A stretch of 64,000 nt of DNA from Candidatus Fermentibacterota bacterium (GCA_014728175.1 WJMA01000017.1:186001-250000); one strand, 5' to 3'. Shown: positions 35,487-44,739, counted from the stretch's first letter. Notes: a model not told the origin generated them from the letters alone. A program made the numbers and translations.

Positions 35487-36212
35487 TTATTCCTCTATCT
35501 CGAAGGTAACAGTTACGTCTACCCCCACGGAAAAGGCACCCGGAGATACTGCCGGCTCCCCCATGGCGTCGTAGTATCCTCCGTAGCCGTAGTCCGTCGG
35601 GTAGTAGCTGGTGTACTCGCTGACGTTGGTAGCCGGCCCCAGGGTCAGGCCCAACTCCCCGGCAAGCTCCCTGGCCTTGCTTTCGGCGTTGTCCACGGCG
35701 TTTCTGCGGGCCCGGCTGAGGAGCTCGGTACGATCTTCCACGCTGAACGAGACCCCGCTTACCGTATTGGCGCCGGCTTCCACTACCGCGGCGAGGAACT
35801 CTCCCACCCTGTCCATGTCCCGCACCTTGGCCGTGAGCCTGTGCGAAACGTGGTAGGCCAACTCGTCGGTCTCCTCGTAGGTGACGGGGTCGTAGACGGG
35901 CTCGATCCACATGCTGTAGGACGAGGTGTGGATATCGTCTTCGTCTACGTCGATCCCGGATGACGCGGCCAGGGCCGAGTCCACCCTGGCCGCCGCCTCG
36001 GATACCGCCTCCGCAGGGTCCTCGGCGGACAGTTCGACCCCGAAGGTGACGGATGCCAGGTCGGGCTCCGCGCTGGCCTTGCCGTTGCCGGTTACCGTAA
36101 GCTGGTTCCCGTATTGGCCGGATTGGGGATAGCAGTTGATGTTGTTGGTGTCGGAGTCGCATCCAATGGTCAGAACGGTCATGGCGAGCAGCGCAAATAG
36201 GTAGCGCATCAT
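35487..36212 (-). CDS. SIMPL domain (DUF541) lipoprotein
   Basis: 241 aa. Lipoprotein signal MMRYLFALLAMTVLTIGC with a clear lipobox. The mature part is a SIMPL/DUF541 domain: LTVTGNGKASAEPDLASVTF, then repeated beta-alpha units (YHVSHRLTAKVRDMDRVGEF, ARRNAVDNAESKARELAGEL) and a C-terminal VGVDVTVTFEIEE. An AAAGGAG site precedes the ATG. Family members are periplasmic or outer-membrane proteins; some are linked to oxidative stress or interaction with other proteins, without a known reaction. It is probably transcribed with the small exported gene downstream. Confidence 0.9.
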   Translation of the reverse strand: MMRYLFALLAMTVLTIGCDSDTNNINCYPQSGQYGNQLTVTGNGKASAEPDLASVTFGVELSAEDPAEAVSEAAARVDSALAASSGIDVDEDDIHTSSYSMWIEPVYDPVTYEETDELAYHVSHRLTAKVRDMDRVGEFLAAVVEAGANTVSGVSFSVEDRTELLSRARRNAVDNAESKARELAGELGLTLGPATNVSEYTSYYPTDYGYGGYYDAMGEPAVSPGAFSVGVDVTVTFEIEE

Positions 36213-36346
36213 GCTCCTTTCGAAAGGTTGGCCCTCGAACCGGTCTTTGGATGTAGAATATACCCTCCCTTTCTTCGGGTAGCACTACGTGACAGAACCC
36301 CGGTTGTTCCTGCATTGTTTGGCCCGGAACCAATGCGGTCAACCGG

Positions 36347-38158
36347 ATGGGAGAGGATATGTTCGACCGATTAGCGAAGCGATGGGACCTGGAGAGCGTC
36401 TACGAGGGCGGAAGCGGCTCCGAGCGGTTGATCAGCGATCTGCAGAGGGCCGTAAAGATGGCCGATGCCTGTATGGACAGGGCCGCCCGACTGGAGGTTC
36501 CCCGGGGGCCGGACGACCTGGAAGATATCCGAAGGACCGTGTTGGAGCTGGGAGATGCCATGATGCTCACCGCCCAGCTGGGATCTTTCGCCGGCTGCCT
36601 CACCGCGCAGGACGATAGTGACGAAAGGGCCAAGGAGCGCTCGGAGCAGGTGTCCTCCGTGTGGGCCAGGCTGGGCAACGCCGTGGAGGCGCTGGGTTCG
36701 ATAATGGCCGAAATGGACCGAAAGACTTGGGCCTCGTTCCTGGAGTCTGCGGACATGGAAGAGATCGCCTTCCGCCTGGACGAGTTTCGCAGGAGGTCCC
36801 GGGACAGGATGGATGTGGAGCTGGAGACGCTGGCCAACGATCTGGCGACCGACGGCTACCACGGCTGGTCCCGGATGTACGACGCCATAGTGGGGAAAAC
36901 ACGGGTGGAGTACGAGGAGGACGGAAGGACCCGCAGCCTGTCCGTCGGCCAGGCGTACAACATGATGAGGCATCCCGACAGGGAGGTTCGAACCGCCGTC
37001 TTCGACGCCTGGGAGAAAGCCTGGGAGGAGAGGAGGGATCTTCACGCCCAGGTGCTCAACCATCTGGCTGGTTTCAGAATAAAACTTTACGAAAGAAGGG
37101 GATGGACCTCGATTCTTCACGAGACGCTCGATGACAACAGGGTCGATGCGGATACCCTGGACGTAATGTGGAGGGTGGTGGAGTCCAACACGGGGCCCCT
37201 GCTGCGCTTCCTGGCCAGAAAGAGCGAGCTTTTGGGTCTGGACGGGTTGTCCTGGCACGATGTCCCCGCCCCGCTTCCGGGGGAGGAGAGAGAGCTGAGC
37301 TTCGAGCAGGCGGCCTCCTTCGTGGTGGAGCATCTGGGACGCTTCGACCCTGTCATGGCCGAATTTGCGGAGAGGGCCTTCCGGAACCGGTGGATCGAGG
37401 CGGAGGACAGGAAGGGGAAGAAGCCCGGCGCGTTCTGCACCTCCCTTCCGGTTCTGGGGGAGTCGCGGGTATTCATGACCTTCGACGGTCGAATGTCGTC
37501 CGTGGCCACCCTGGCCCACGAGTTGGGTCACGCCTACCACGGCTGGGTTCTCTCGGAGAAGCCATACCTGGCCCGCAGGTACAGCATGAGCGTGGCCGAG
37601 ACGGCTTCCACCTTCTCGGAGAACCTGGTGGTCGACGCCGCGCTGTCCCAGGCCGGCCGCAAGGCGGACAGGGTGTCGCTTCTGCAGGACAAGCTCCAGA
37701 GGGCCGCTGCCTTCTTTTTCGACCTGCACTCCAGATTCCTGTTCGAGACCAGGTTCTACGAGACACGCCGCCGCAGGAGCTTCGTTCCCGCCCAGGAGCT
37801 GGGCGAGATGATGAGAGAGGCCCAGAGGGAGGCCTTCGGCGATTCTCTGGAGCGGTACCATCCCACGTTCTGGTGCTCGAAGGGACACTTCTACGCCACC
37901 GGAGCGCCGTTTTACAACTGGCCCTACACCTTCGGATACCTATTCAGCACGGGCATATACGCCAGGGCCAGGAGCCGGGGTTCCGATTTCGCCGACAGCT
38001 ACAGAGCGCTTCTGGCCGACACGGGAAGCGCCACCGCCGAGCAGCTGGCGGAAAGGCACCTCGGGACCGACCTCACCGAGACGGCTTTCTGGCAGGAGGC
38101 CTGCGATGAGGTGGGGAGACAGGTGGAAGACTTCTTGCGAGAGAGCGCCGAGTCTTAG
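36347..38158 (+). CDS. pepF: M3-family oligoendopeptidase F-like metallopeptidase
   Basis: 603 aa from ATG 36347; ATG 36359 is a good alternative since GGGAGAGG lies just before it. The N-terminal helical domain begins [15 protein letters not shown]. The zinc site is HELGH in [19 protein letters not shown] with the third ligand Glu in [13 protein letters not shown]. The C-terminal Y/H block is [20 protein letters not shown], typical of oligoendopeptidase F (usual length about 600 aa). Cytoplasmic, it cuts short peptides. Its end overlaps the convergent yjbQ gene by 4 bp. Confidence 0.93.
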   Translation: MGEDMFDRLAKRWDLESVYEGGSGSERLISDLQRAVKMADACMDRAARLEVPRGPDDLEDIRRTVLELGDAMMLTAQLGSFAGCLTAQDDSDERAKERSEQVSSVWARLGNAVEALGSIMAEMDRKTWASFLESADMEEIAFRLDEFRRRSRDRMDVELETLANDLATDGYHGWSRMYDAIVGKTRVEYEEDGRTRSLSVGQAYNMMRHPDREVRTAVFDAWEKAWEERRDLHAQVLNHLAGFRIKLYERRGWTSILHETLDDNRVDADTLDVMWRVVESNTGPLLRFLARKSELLGLDGLSWHDVPAPLPGEERELSFEQAASFVVEHLGRFDPVMAEFAERAFRNRWIEAEDRKGKKPGAFCTSLPVLGESRVFMTFDGRMSSVATLAHELGHAYHGWVLSEKPYLARRYSMSVAETASTFSENLVVDAALSQAGRKADRVSLLQDKLQRAAAFFFDLHSRFLFETRFYETRRRRSFVPAQELGEMMREAQREAFGDSLERYHPTFWCSKGHFYATGAPFYNWPYTFGYLFSTGIYARARSRGSDFADSYRALLADTGSATAEQLAERHLGTDLTETAFWQEACDEVGRQVEDFLRESAES

Positions 38159-38571
38159 TCACCTATTATCTTGACCATCACCCTCTTGCGCCTGCGGCCA
38201 TCGAACTCTCCGTAAAATATCTGCTCCCAAGGGCCTAGATCCAGGCGGCCCTCGGTAACGGCCACCACGACCTCCCGGCCCATGACCTGCCTTTTGAGAT
38301 GGGCGTCGGCGTTGTCCTCGCCGTTGTTGTGGCGGTACTGGTCGACCGGTTCGTGCGGCGCCAGCCTTTCCAGCCAGTCATCGTAGTCACGCAAAAGACC
38401 CTGCTCGTCGTCGTTGATGTACACACTCGCGGTTATGTGCATGGCGTTTACCAGAACCAGGCCTTCCCTGATTCCGCTCTTCTCCAGGTGTTCCTCCACC
38501 CGGGGGGTTATGTTTGTGTAGTCGCGCCTGTGCGGGGTGTCGAACCAGAGGTACTCCCTGTAACTTCTCAT
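38155..38571 (-). CDS. yjbQ: YjbQ/UPF0047 family protein (secondary thiamine-phosphate synthase)
   Basis: 138 aa, the complete family length. Signatures: [40 protein letters not shown], the His-rich [20 protein letters not shown], and the C-terminal [20 protein letters not shown]. Members bind a metal and E. coli YjbQ has weak thiamine-phosphate synthase activity; the physiological role is not settled. ThiC is also in this window but distant. The start overlaps the stop of the DUF503 gene (ATGA), so the two are coupled. Confidence 0.93.
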   Translation of the reverse strand: MRSYREYLWFDTPHRRDYTNITPRVEEHLEKSGIREGLVLVNAMHITASVYINDDEQGLLRDYDDWLERLAPHEPVDQYRHNNGEDNADAHLKRQVMGREVVVAVTEGRLDLGPWEQIFYGEFDGRRRKRVMVKIIGD

Positions 38572-38885
38572 CGCCTTACCTCCATATCCTCGAACTGGTA
38601 AACTTCTCTATCCACGCCGACGGTCTCCCACCTCGGATCGTGGACCAGCCGGCACGCCCCATCCATCATCGACGAGGCCCTGGAGGCCGACCCGGAAATG
38701 CAGCCGATCGCTATCCAGGCTCTTTGGACCATGTTCGTCGGGCCCACCACCGCCACTGAGAATCCCCGTTTCCGGAGCCTGTCCATCAATGACTTCAGCG
38801 GGGCTCGCCGTTCCTTGAGGGACCTGTAGCCGGGAAAGTACATCTCCACGACCGCGACCCCCATGAATACGCCTATCTGGGACAT
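38568..38885 (-). CDS. DUF503 family protein (YlxP-like)
   Basis: 105 aa. The family hallmark is an N-terminal hydrophobic strand followed by [20 protein letters not shown] (the 'SLKeKR..i..l..rlr..fnvsvaE' block), then [15 protein letters not shown]. In Bacillus, YlxP is encoded next to ribosome biogenesis genes such as rbfA. Here the neighbour is yjbQ, translationally coupled downstream. Function is unknown. The usual Glu after 'vsva' is replaced ([11 protein letters not shown]), so the protein is slightly divergent. Confidence 0.85.
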   Translation of the reverse strand: MSQIGVFMGVAVVEMYFPGYRSLKERRAPLKSLMDRLRKRGFSVAVVGPTNMVQRAWIAIGCISGSASRASSMMDGACRLVHDPRWETVGVDREVYQFEDMEVRR

Positions 38886-38909
38886 CGAACCTCCCGAAGG
38901 GTCTTAGGC

Positions 38910-40262
38910 CTAGAAGATAATGGCCAGCCCCAGGCCCAGAAGCAGGAGGTAGCCGAAGGAGTCGGTGAAGGCGGTGACTATGATGTTGCTGCCCAGGGCA
39001 GGATCACGGCCGATCGCCCTGAGTAGAAGGGGTATGGTGGCCCCTACGATTCCGGCCAGGGCCAGGTTGAGTACCATCGCGCAGAAGACGACCATGCCCA
39101 GGAGGAGGGAGCGTTCACCGCCGGTGGTCAGCACGGCGATCACTGCTGCCGCCGTTCCTCCCACCAGCCCCAAAAACAGCCCCACCGCCGCCTCCTTAAG
39201 GATGGCTTTGAGGCCGGAGGAGAACTCCAACTCTCCCAGGGCGATTCCTCTGGTGATCACTATGAGGGACTGGTTTCCCGCGTTGCCGCCCATACCGGCC
39301 ACCACCGGCATGAAGGCGGCCAGGGTGGCGAACTGGGCTATAGTGCTCTCGAACAGCCTGACCACGGTGGAGGCCAAGAAGGCGGTCCCCAGGTTGATCC
39401 AAAGCCAGGGGAACCGCTTCATGAAAGCGGTGGAGACGGGGGTGAAGACGCGGTCGGCCTCGGACAGCCCGGCCAGGCGATACATGTCCTCGGTCGCCTC
39501 TTTCTCCATCACGTCGAACAGGCTGTCTCCGGGTATCACGCCCACCAGCTTGTGGGAGTCATCAACGACCGGAACGGCCAACAAGTTGTAACGCTTAGCT
39601 ATGGATGCGGCCTCCTCCCGGTCGGTGTGCACGTGGACAGTGAACGGATCGGTGAGCATAAGCTCCCGCACCGGAGTGTTCGGAGGGCAGGTGACCATTC
39701 TTCTCAGGGGTATCACCCCGGCCAGCTTGCCGTCCTCCTCCAGCACGTAGACGTACAGCGGAGCCTCCACCCGCTCGCTCTGCTGTCTGATCTCCTCCAC
39801 CGCCTCCCTGGCGGTGGTGGTGGTGCTGACGGACATGAAGCTGTTGGTCATCCAGTGGCCGGAGGAGTCTTCGGGATATATGAGCAACTGCTCCAGTGAG
39901 TTGCGGGTGGAGGCGGCAAGTTTGTCCAGTATTTTCTCATGCCGCTCGACGGGAATGGTGGATAGGAATTGCAGGGCGTCGTTGGGATCGAGGTTCTCCA
40001 GGATGCGGACGATCCTCTCGTCCTCCAATTGCTCCAGGACGTCCTGTAGGATGCCCTCGGGTAGCTCGGCCAGAACCTCCCCCGCCTTCTTCTGGCCAAA
40101 CAGCACGCTGAGGAGGGTCGCGGTCTCTGTGGTGGCCAGGCTGGCGAATATCTCCGCGATGTCCGCGGGGTGGAGCTTGCCGAGCGCTACCGCGGCCCGA
40201 TTGACAGCACCGCTGGCCAGCAGCTTCCGGATGTAATCGACGTGCGTATGCGTAAGCCTCAT
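38910..40262 (-). CDS. mgtE: MgtE-type magnesium transporter/channel
   Basis: 450 aa with the three MgtE parts in order. The MgtE N domain (about 1-130) contains LHPADIAEIFASLATTETAT and LDPNDALQFLSTIPVERHEK. A CBS pair (about 135-260) contains VIPLRRMVTCPPNTPVREL and PVVDDSHKLVGVIPGDSLFDV. Five C-terminal helices (about 275-450) contain VVAGMGGNAGNQSLIVITRG, the conserved pore motif. It imports Mg2+ and is gated by Mg2+ binding to the cytosolic domains. No M-box riboswitch is visible upstream. A TTGACA promoter lies 27-54 bases before the start. Confidence 0.96.
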   Translation of the reverse strand: MRLTHTHVDYIRKLLASGAVNRAAVALGKLHPADIAEIFASLATTETATLLSVLFGQKKAGEVLAELPEGILQDVLEQLEDERIVRILENLDPNDALQFLSTIPVERHEKILDKLAASTRNSLEQLLIYPEDSSGHWMTNSFMSVSTTTTAREAVEEIRQQSERVEAPLYVYVLEEDGKLAGVIPLRRMVTCPPNTPVRELMLTDPFTVHVHTDREEAASIAKRYNLLAVPVVDDSHKLVGVIPGDSLFDVMEKEATEDMYRLAGLSEADRVFTPVSTAFMKRFPWLWINLGTAFLASTVVRLFESTIAQFATLAAFMPVVAGMGGNAGNQSLIVITRGIALGELEFSSGLKAILKEAAVGLFLGLVGGTAAAVIAVLTTGGERSLLLGMVVFCAMVLNLALAGIVGATIPLLLRAIGRDPALGSNIIVTAFTDSFGYLLLLGLGLAIIF

Positions 40263-40288
40263 CGGACGTCCCTTTCGCAGGTCAACGT

Positions 40289-40316
40289 AACGTACTCAAT
40301 GGAGGAGCACTGTCAA
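40289..40316 (-). promoter_or_regulatory. predicted promoter of mgtE
   Basis: Minus-strand -35 TTGACA and -10 TACGTT are separated by 16 bases, about 27 bases upstream of the mgtE ATG. The -35 is perfect and the -10 is partial. Confidence 0.45.
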
Positions 40317-40426
40317 CGAGGGAGACCGACCGGCTAGCGGAGAGGGCCGAGGATGCTTATAGATTACCCTTGGGTTGTATAGGCGGTTGTCCACCCTTTG
40401 TCCGATTCTTCCCGAAAGGAGAGTAG

Positions 40427-41023
40427 ATGGAGTACTCTTCCCTCATAGACAAGGTCAAGATGGTGATAACCAAGCCCAGAGACTTCTTCGAGAGGGCGGT
40501 CGGAGAGCCCGTCACCCTCCCCGAGCTGATCCGGAGCTACGTGGTCGTGCTGGCCGCCGTCCCGGCCGTAGGGCACCTGATCGGTCTGGGAGTTGTAGGC
40601 AGGTCTTTCATGGGGCACCACGTGACCCTGGGCATGAAGTATACCATCCCTTACGTGATTCTCTGGTACCTGCTGACGGTGGTCATGGCGGGCGTGGTGT
40701 CCTTCCTTTCCTCGAAGCTGGCCCCCAACTTCGGGGGAAAGGAAGACCTGGCCTCCTCGGCCAAGGCCGTTATCTACTCCTACACCCCGGCCTGGGTGGC
40801 CGGCGTGTTCTACATCATCCCCGCCCTGGGCTGGATAGCCCTGGTGGCGGGGCTGTACTCCCTGTACCTGCTGTATTTGTCCGCGGGTATCGTGATAGGA
40901 GTGCCGGAGAACAAGAAGGTCGGCTTCGTGGTCATACTGGTGGTGGCGTCCGTAGTCGCCTGGATACTGGTGGGCGCGATAGCGCAGGCCACGATGCCCG
41001 GACCGGCGCGGCACGTCTTCTGA
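40427..41023 (+). CDS. Yip1-family integral membrane protein
   Basis: 198 aa with five membrane helices: SYVVVLAAVPAVGHLIGLGV, VILWYLLTVVMAGVVSFL, VYSYTPAWVAGVFYIIPALG-like segments, ALVAGLYSLYLLYLSAGIVI and FVVILVVASVVAWILVGAIA. The N-terminal KVKMVITKPRDFFERAVGE is the standard bacterial Yip1-domain lead-in ('i...P..ff..l...'). Bacterial members have no proven function. GAAAGGAGAG lies before the ATG. The gene is monocistronic as far as can be seen. Confidence 0.85.
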   Translation: MEYSSLIDKVKMVITKPRDFFERAVGEPVTLPELIRSYVVVLAAVPAVGHLIGLGVVGRSFMGHHVTLGMKYTIPYVILWYLLTVVMAGVVSFLSSKLAPNFGGKEDLASSAKAVIYSYTPAWVAGVFYIIPALGWIALVAGLYSLYLLYLSAGIVIGVPENKKVGFVVILVVASVVAWILVGAIAQATMPGPARHVF

Positions 41024-41043
41024 AACCCTGTCGACGACGGTCA

Positions 41044-41073
41044 TTGACAGGTTCGGAGGCCAGGCGGTAACGT
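41044..41073 (+). promoter_or_regulatory. predicted promoter of the pilZ-miaB operon
   Basis: Perfect -35 TTGACA, 18-base spacer, -10 TAACGT, about 30 bases upstream of the PilZ gene start. Confidence 0.45.
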
Positions 41074-41103
41074 AGACTAGTACTCATCCCGTAAGGAGTT
41101 GCG

Positions 41104-41454
41104 ATGGCCCAATCCAACACCGAGGATCGGCGTCATTATCCGCGCGCTGACCTGGAGTTCGATGTCAGCATAGACAGCGCCGAGATGCCGGAGCTGCCGG
41201 TGAAGGCTCTCAACCTCAGCGCCTCGGGCATATACTGCGTAAGCACGGAGCGACTCGGGGAACTGACCAGGGTGAATCTGGCTTTAAGAATCGAGGATGA
41301 GGATATGGAGATAAAGGCCCGGGCGGTGGTCATCCGTGAGGAGCAGCTGCCCAACGGCAATTACGGTATAGGGATGTTCTTCACCAGCATAGCCGACGAA
41401 GACAGAGCGACCATAGCCGAGCTGGTCGCGGAGATAACCCAGGAGCCTGATTGA
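41104..41454 (+). CDS. PilZ domain protein (c-di-GMP receptor)
   Basis: 116 aa, a single PilZ domain. Both c-di-GMP motifs are present: RxxxR in RRHYPRADLEFDV and N-x-S-x-x-G in LNLSASGIYCVS. GTAAGGAG precedes the ATG. It is the first gene of a tight operon: its stop overlaps the TTG start of the PorV-like gene (TTGA), followed by a CTP-dependent kinase-like gene and miaB. A GGDEF protein at 62574 could supply the ligand. It may act as an adaptor that changes partner activity upon binding c-di-GMP; partners are unknown. Confidence 0.92.
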   Translation: MAQSNTEDRRHYPRADLEFDVSIDSAEMPELPVKALNLSASGIYCVSTERLGELTRVNLALRIEDEDMEIKARAVVIREEQLPNGNYGIGMFFTSIADEDRATIAELVAEITQEPD

Positions 41455-42545
41455 GCGAAATGAGAGAGAAGCTGATCATCGTATCGTCCATACTGGTGCT
41501 TGCGGGCCTTGTGCGGGCCGACAAGTACGCCGGAGAGTTCATGTACATCGGTGCCGGGGCCCGGGCCCTGGCCATGGGGGGAACCTTCACCGCCCTGGCC
41601 GACGACGCGACGGCCGGATACTGGAATCCGGCCGGTCTGGTACATCTGAAGGGCAGGCAGGCTCAGCTGATGCACTCCGAGCGCTTCGGAGGCCTGATAA
41701 GCTACGACTATCTGTCCTACGCCGGGTCGATGGGAGGCAGCTCGGTGGGCGCCAGCCTGTTCAGGACCGACGCGGGAGACGTCGCCAACACTACCCGGCT
41801 GGACTTCTACGACACCGGCTCCGACGGCGTGTTCGGGGAGGACGGAACGGGTGAGCCCGGAGACGCCGGCAACGACGACTACGACCCCGAGACCAACCCG
41901 GAAGGCACCGAGGGCAACGGGCAATGGGATCCCGGGGAGGAGCTGATCTACGACGAGGGCAGAATAACCTACCAGAGTTGCGTCGATTGGGCGCTCTACC
42001 TGTCCTGGTCCAGAAACTTTCTGGAGAACTTCTCCGCCGGGTCCTCGGTCAAGCTGATTCGAAGAGGGATAATGGACCACAGCGCCTGGGGGATGGGATT
42101 GGACCTGGGTGCCCAGTGGAGGCCCTCCGAGGTCCTCTCCACCGGGATCACCGTGCAGGACGTCTTCGGAACCTATCTATTCTACGACAACGGTCACAGC
42201 GAGACCGTCACCCCGACGGTGAAGCTGGGTCTGGCTACCACCTGGCCCATTCGCAGATTCGGTTCTTCCATCACCTTCTCCATGGACGGGGACTTCCGGT
42301 TCGAGGGTAGAAGGGCCACCTCGCAGTACCACTTGGGCGGTATGAGCCTGGACACCCATCTGGGCCTGGAGATACTGATCAAGGATGCGGTGGGGCTTCG
42401 CCTGGGGTCGTCCGAGGGAAGCATGACCGCCGGCCTGGGTCTCACGATCGGCCTTATGGGCCACCCGGTCTCCGTGGACTACGCATTCCTCGGACACGAG
42501 GAGCTGGACAACACCCACCGGGTCTCTCTAGGGGTGGGATTCTAG
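41451..42545 (+). CDS. PorV/PorQ-like outer-membrane beta-barrel protein (UPF0164 type)
   Basis: 364 aa from TTG 41451, with AGGAG five bases upstream and a TTGA overlap with pilZ; ATG 41460 is the alternative. Signal peptide (LIIVSSILVLAGLVRA). The N-terminal motif GAGARALAMGGTFTALADDA followed by GYWNPAGL is the PorV/UPF0164/FadL-like outer-membrane signature. Alternating strands follow through to a C-terminal aromatic residue (HRVSLGVGF), typical of OMPs. A Ca-binding-like acidic insert (about 125-165: GDAGNDDYDPETNPEGTEG) is unusual. In Bacteroidetes PorV handles type IX secretion substrates; here that is only suggested by proteins with sorting-type tails (48618, 32182). Confidence 0.82.
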   Translation: MSEMREKLIIVSSILVLAGLVRADKYAGEFMYIGAGARALAMGGTFTALADDATAGYWNPAGLVHLKGRQAQLMHSERFGGLISYDYLSYAGSMGGSSVGASLFRTDAGDVANTTRLDFYDTGSDGVFGEDGTGEPGDAGNDDYDPETNPEGTEGNGQWDPGEELIYDEGRITYQSCVDWALYLSWSRNFLENFSAGSSVKLIRRGIMDHSAWGMGLDLGAQWRPSEVLSTGITVQDVFGTYLFYDNGHSETVTPTVKLGLATTWPIRRFGSSITFSMDGDFRFEGRRATSQYHLGGMSLDTHLGLEILIKDAVGLRLGSSEGSMTAGLGLTIGLMGHPVSVDYAFLGHEELDNTHRVSLGVGF

Positions 42546-42555
42546 CTATCCCCGG

Positions 42556-43161
42556 ATGATCGAGTACAGGGGAGAGGTCCTTCGCAAAGCGATTCACGTA
42601 GGATCCATAGTGATCCCCGTGGCCGTTGCTCTCATGAGCAAGACCCTGGTGGTCATGATCCTGGCCGCCATAGCCCTGGCCCTCCTTATGTTCGATCTGT
42701 TAAAGGCCCATCACAGACCCTTCAAGAGCCTTTTTCTGGCCGTTTTCGGGAAAATGCTCAGAAGGCGGGAGGAGGAAGGCTCCATGACCGCCTCCACCAT
42801 AGTGGTGGCCTCCGCCGCTCTCACCGTTTTCGTGTTTCGCCAGGAGATCGCGGTGGCGGCCCTGGCGTACCTGAGCCTGGGTGACAGCGCGGCAGCCCTA
42901 GTAGGAAGGAACTGGGGACGAGTGAGCCTGGTGGGAGGAAGGACCCTGGAGGGTAGCCTCGCCGCCCTGATCTCCTGTCTTCTGATCAGTGTCTTCCTGC
43001 TCCTTCTCAATCCGGTGATGGGCTGGAACCTCACTCCACTGGGTCTTCTGGCGGGATCGGTGACGGCCACCCTGGCCGAGCTGGTGGACCTTCCACTGGA
43101 CGACAACCTGCGCATACCGATACTGGCGGGCATAGCCATGGAGCTCGTGGTACCCGGATAG
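42556..43161 (+). CDS. CTP-dependent lipid kinase-like membrane protein (dolichol/phytol/diacylglycerol kinase family)
   Basis: 201 aa with about six membrane helices. Hallmarks are EVLRKAIHVGSIVIPVA at the N-terminus (the 'ElRRKliHi..g' motif), YLSLGDSAAALVGRNWGR, GGRTLEGSLAAL and the C-terminal AELVDLPLDDNLRIPILAG, matching the SEC59/DGK1/VTE5 group of CTP-using polyprenol, phytol or diacylglycerol kinases. It likely phosphorylates a membrane lipid alcohol, recycling it for envelope or quinone synthesis; the substrate cannot be read from sequence. It sits 10 bp after the PorV-like gene and directly abuts miaB. Confidence 0.85.
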   Translation: MIEYRGEVLRKAIHVGSIVIPVAVALMSKTLVVMILAAIALALLMFDLLKAHHRPFKSLFLAVFGKMLRRREEEGSMTASTIVVASAALTVFVFRQEIAVAALAYLSLGDSAAALVGRNWGRVSLVGGRTLEGSLAALISCLLISVFLLLLNPVMGWNLTPLGLLAGSVTATLAELVDLPLDDNLRIPILAGIAMELVVPG

Positions 43162-44475
43162 ATGTCTGCTTCCCCCGGCAGCTATTTCATCGATGTGTAC
43201 GGATGCCAGATGAACGTCCGGGACGCCGAGCTGATCCGGGGCATACTGGAAGAGGCCGGTCTGCAGGAGACCGAGGATTCGCGGACCGCGGACGTGATCC
43301 TGCTGGTGAGTTGTGCGGTCAGGGAGCATGCGGAGACCAGGGTGCTGGGAAGGCTTACCCAGCTGGCATCTCTGAGAAAGAAGGCCGGGGGTCCATCATG
43401 CATCTGCCTGTGCGGCTGCGTGGCTCGGGAGCACGGAGACGATCTACTGGACAGATTTCCCGGGCTGGACCTGGTGGTCGGGCCCGATTGCTACAGGGAT
43501 CTGCCGGGCCTTATCCGTTCGGGTACCCGGGAAGCGGTCGCGCAATCACGCCGGGAGCATTACGAGAACGTGCCTTCGGTGGGAAGGGCTTTTCCCAGGG
43601 CGTTCGTGACCGTGATGCGGGGCTGTGACAACTACTGCGCGTACTGCATAGTCCCGTTGGTGAGGGGAAGGGAGAGAAGCCGAAGCTTTTCGATGATCCT
43701 GGCAGAGGTGGAGGAGCTCCGTGAGAGGGGCTTCGGCGAGGTTGCGCTGCTGGGTCAGAACGTGAACTCCTACCGCTACCGGGGAACCGGATTCCCCCGG
43801 CTGCTGGACTCGGTCGCGGAGCGTGCGGGAAGAATGTGGGTGAGATTCGTCACCAGCCATCCCAAGGATTTCTCCCAGAACCTGGTGGAGGTCATCGCCG
43901 CAAGGCCCAACGTCTGCAACCAGGTACATCTACCCGTACAGTCGGGAAGCTCTGAGATACTGCGGAGGATGGGCAGGGGCTATACCAGGGAGGATTACCT
44001 CTCCAAGGTCCGAATGCTGCGGCGGGCCGTACCGGACGTGGTTATCTCCACGGACATGATGGCCGGCTTTCCCGGGGAGACCGAGGAGGATTTCCGTAGC
44101 AGCGTGACGTTGCTGGAGGAGGTGGCGTTCGATTACGCGTTCCTGTTCCGCTACTCGGAGCGGAAAGGCACCCGTGCCTGCGGAATGGAGAACGCCGTGC
44201 CGGAGGAGGAGAGGCTGGGGCGTCTGCACGTTCTACAGGAGGTTCAGCGAGGTATCACCCTACGCAGATCCCGCCGGCTGGTGGGCGGCCACAGGAAAGT
44301 ATTGGTGACGGGAGAGGGCAAGATGCCCGGACAACGGATCGGCAGGACGGAAGGGAACCGGGTGGTGGTGCTGGAGGAACCTTCCCTGGATCCGGGCAGT
44401 TTCGCGGAGGTCAGAATAACCGGCGCCGACGGCTGGACGCACATGGGCAGCCTGGAGAGGGTCTGCGATCGCTGA
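43162..44475 (+). CDS. miaB: tRNA-2-methylthio-N6-dimethylallyladenosine synthase
   Basis: 437 aa, full length for MiaB. The N-terminal UPF0004 domain has the cluster Cys residues (VYGCQMN at 15, LVSCAVREHAETRV, CLCGCVA). The radical SAM motif is MRGCDNYCAYCIVPLVRGRE; VTSHPKDFS and HLPVQSGSSEILRRMGRGYT follow. The C-terminal TRAM domain (about 375-437) includes HRKVLVTG and DPGSFAEVRITGA. The YCIVPLVRGRERSR string favours MiaB over MtaB or RimO. It adds the ms2 group to A37 of tRNAs reading UNN codons. Its ATG directly follows the stop of the lipid-kinase-like gene with no strong ribosome site, implying coupling. Confidence 0.95.
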   Translation: MSASPGSYFIDVYGCQMNVRDAELIRGILEEAGLQETEDSRTADVILLVSCAVREHAETRVLGRLTQLASLRKKAGGPSCICLCGCVAREHGDDLLDRFPGLDLVVGPDCYRDLPGLIRSGTREAVAQSRREHYENVPSVGRAFPRAFVTVMRGCDNYCAYCIVPLVRGRERSRSFSMILAEVEELRERGFGEVALLGQNVNSYRYRGTGFPRLLDSVAERAGRMWVRFVTSHPKDFSQNLVEVIAARPNVCNQVHLPVQSGSSEILRRMGRGYTREDYLSKVRMLRRAVPDVVISTDMMAGFPGETEEDFRSSVTLLEEVAFDYAFLFRYSERKGTRACGMENAVPEEERLGRLHVLQEVQRGITLRRSRRLVGGHRKVLVTGEGKMPGQRIGRTEGNRVVVLEEPSLDPGSFAEVRITGADGWTHMGSLERVCDR

Positions 44476-44488
44476 GTGCCTGCAATCA

Positions 44489-44505
44489 TGCCCCTCATGG
44501 GGGCA
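44489..44505. terminator. possible bidirectional hairpin between convergent miaB and xseB
   Basis: TGCCCC and GGGGCA flank a 5-base loop in the 33-bp gap between the two stop codons. The stem is only 6 bp with no U-run, so intrinsic termination is uncertain. Confidence 0.35.
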
Positions 44506-44508
44506 GGG

Positions 44509-44739
44509 CTAGTCCTCTTCCTTGCCGGCCGCGGCATCTGGCTGCAGGTCTGCCAGTACTTCCTTAACGGTCATCTCCGTGTCCCGCAGGCGTTTGCGGA
44601 GCGATTTTATCAACTCTGCCGCCCGCTTGACCTTGCTCTCCAGCTCGTCTATGGGGCAGTCACTTCTTCCTATCTGGTCGACTATCCGGGTGAGCTCCTC
44701 CATCTGATCCTCGTAACGCTCTTCGCTGTCGTCGGTCAT
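44509..44739 (-). CDS. xseB: exodeoxyribonuclease VII small subunit
   Basis: 76 aa, normal for XseB. The pattern RYEDQMEELTRIVDQIGRSD then IDELESKVKRAAELIKSLRK is the family's conserved helical hairpin ('fEeal..LE.IV..le.....leesl..feeG..L...c...L'). It assembles several copies onto XseA. Its start overlaps the xseA stop by 4 bp. Confidence 0.93.
   Translation of the reverse strand: MTDDSEERYEDQMEELTRIVDQIGRSDCPIDELESKVKRAAELIKSLRKRLRDTEMTVKEVLADLQPDAAAGKEED

Noticed and set aside
40263-40426. Possible Mg2+ riboswitch (M-box) upstream of mgtE
   Set aside because: The conserved M-box core could not be found and the space between promoter and start is too short for one.
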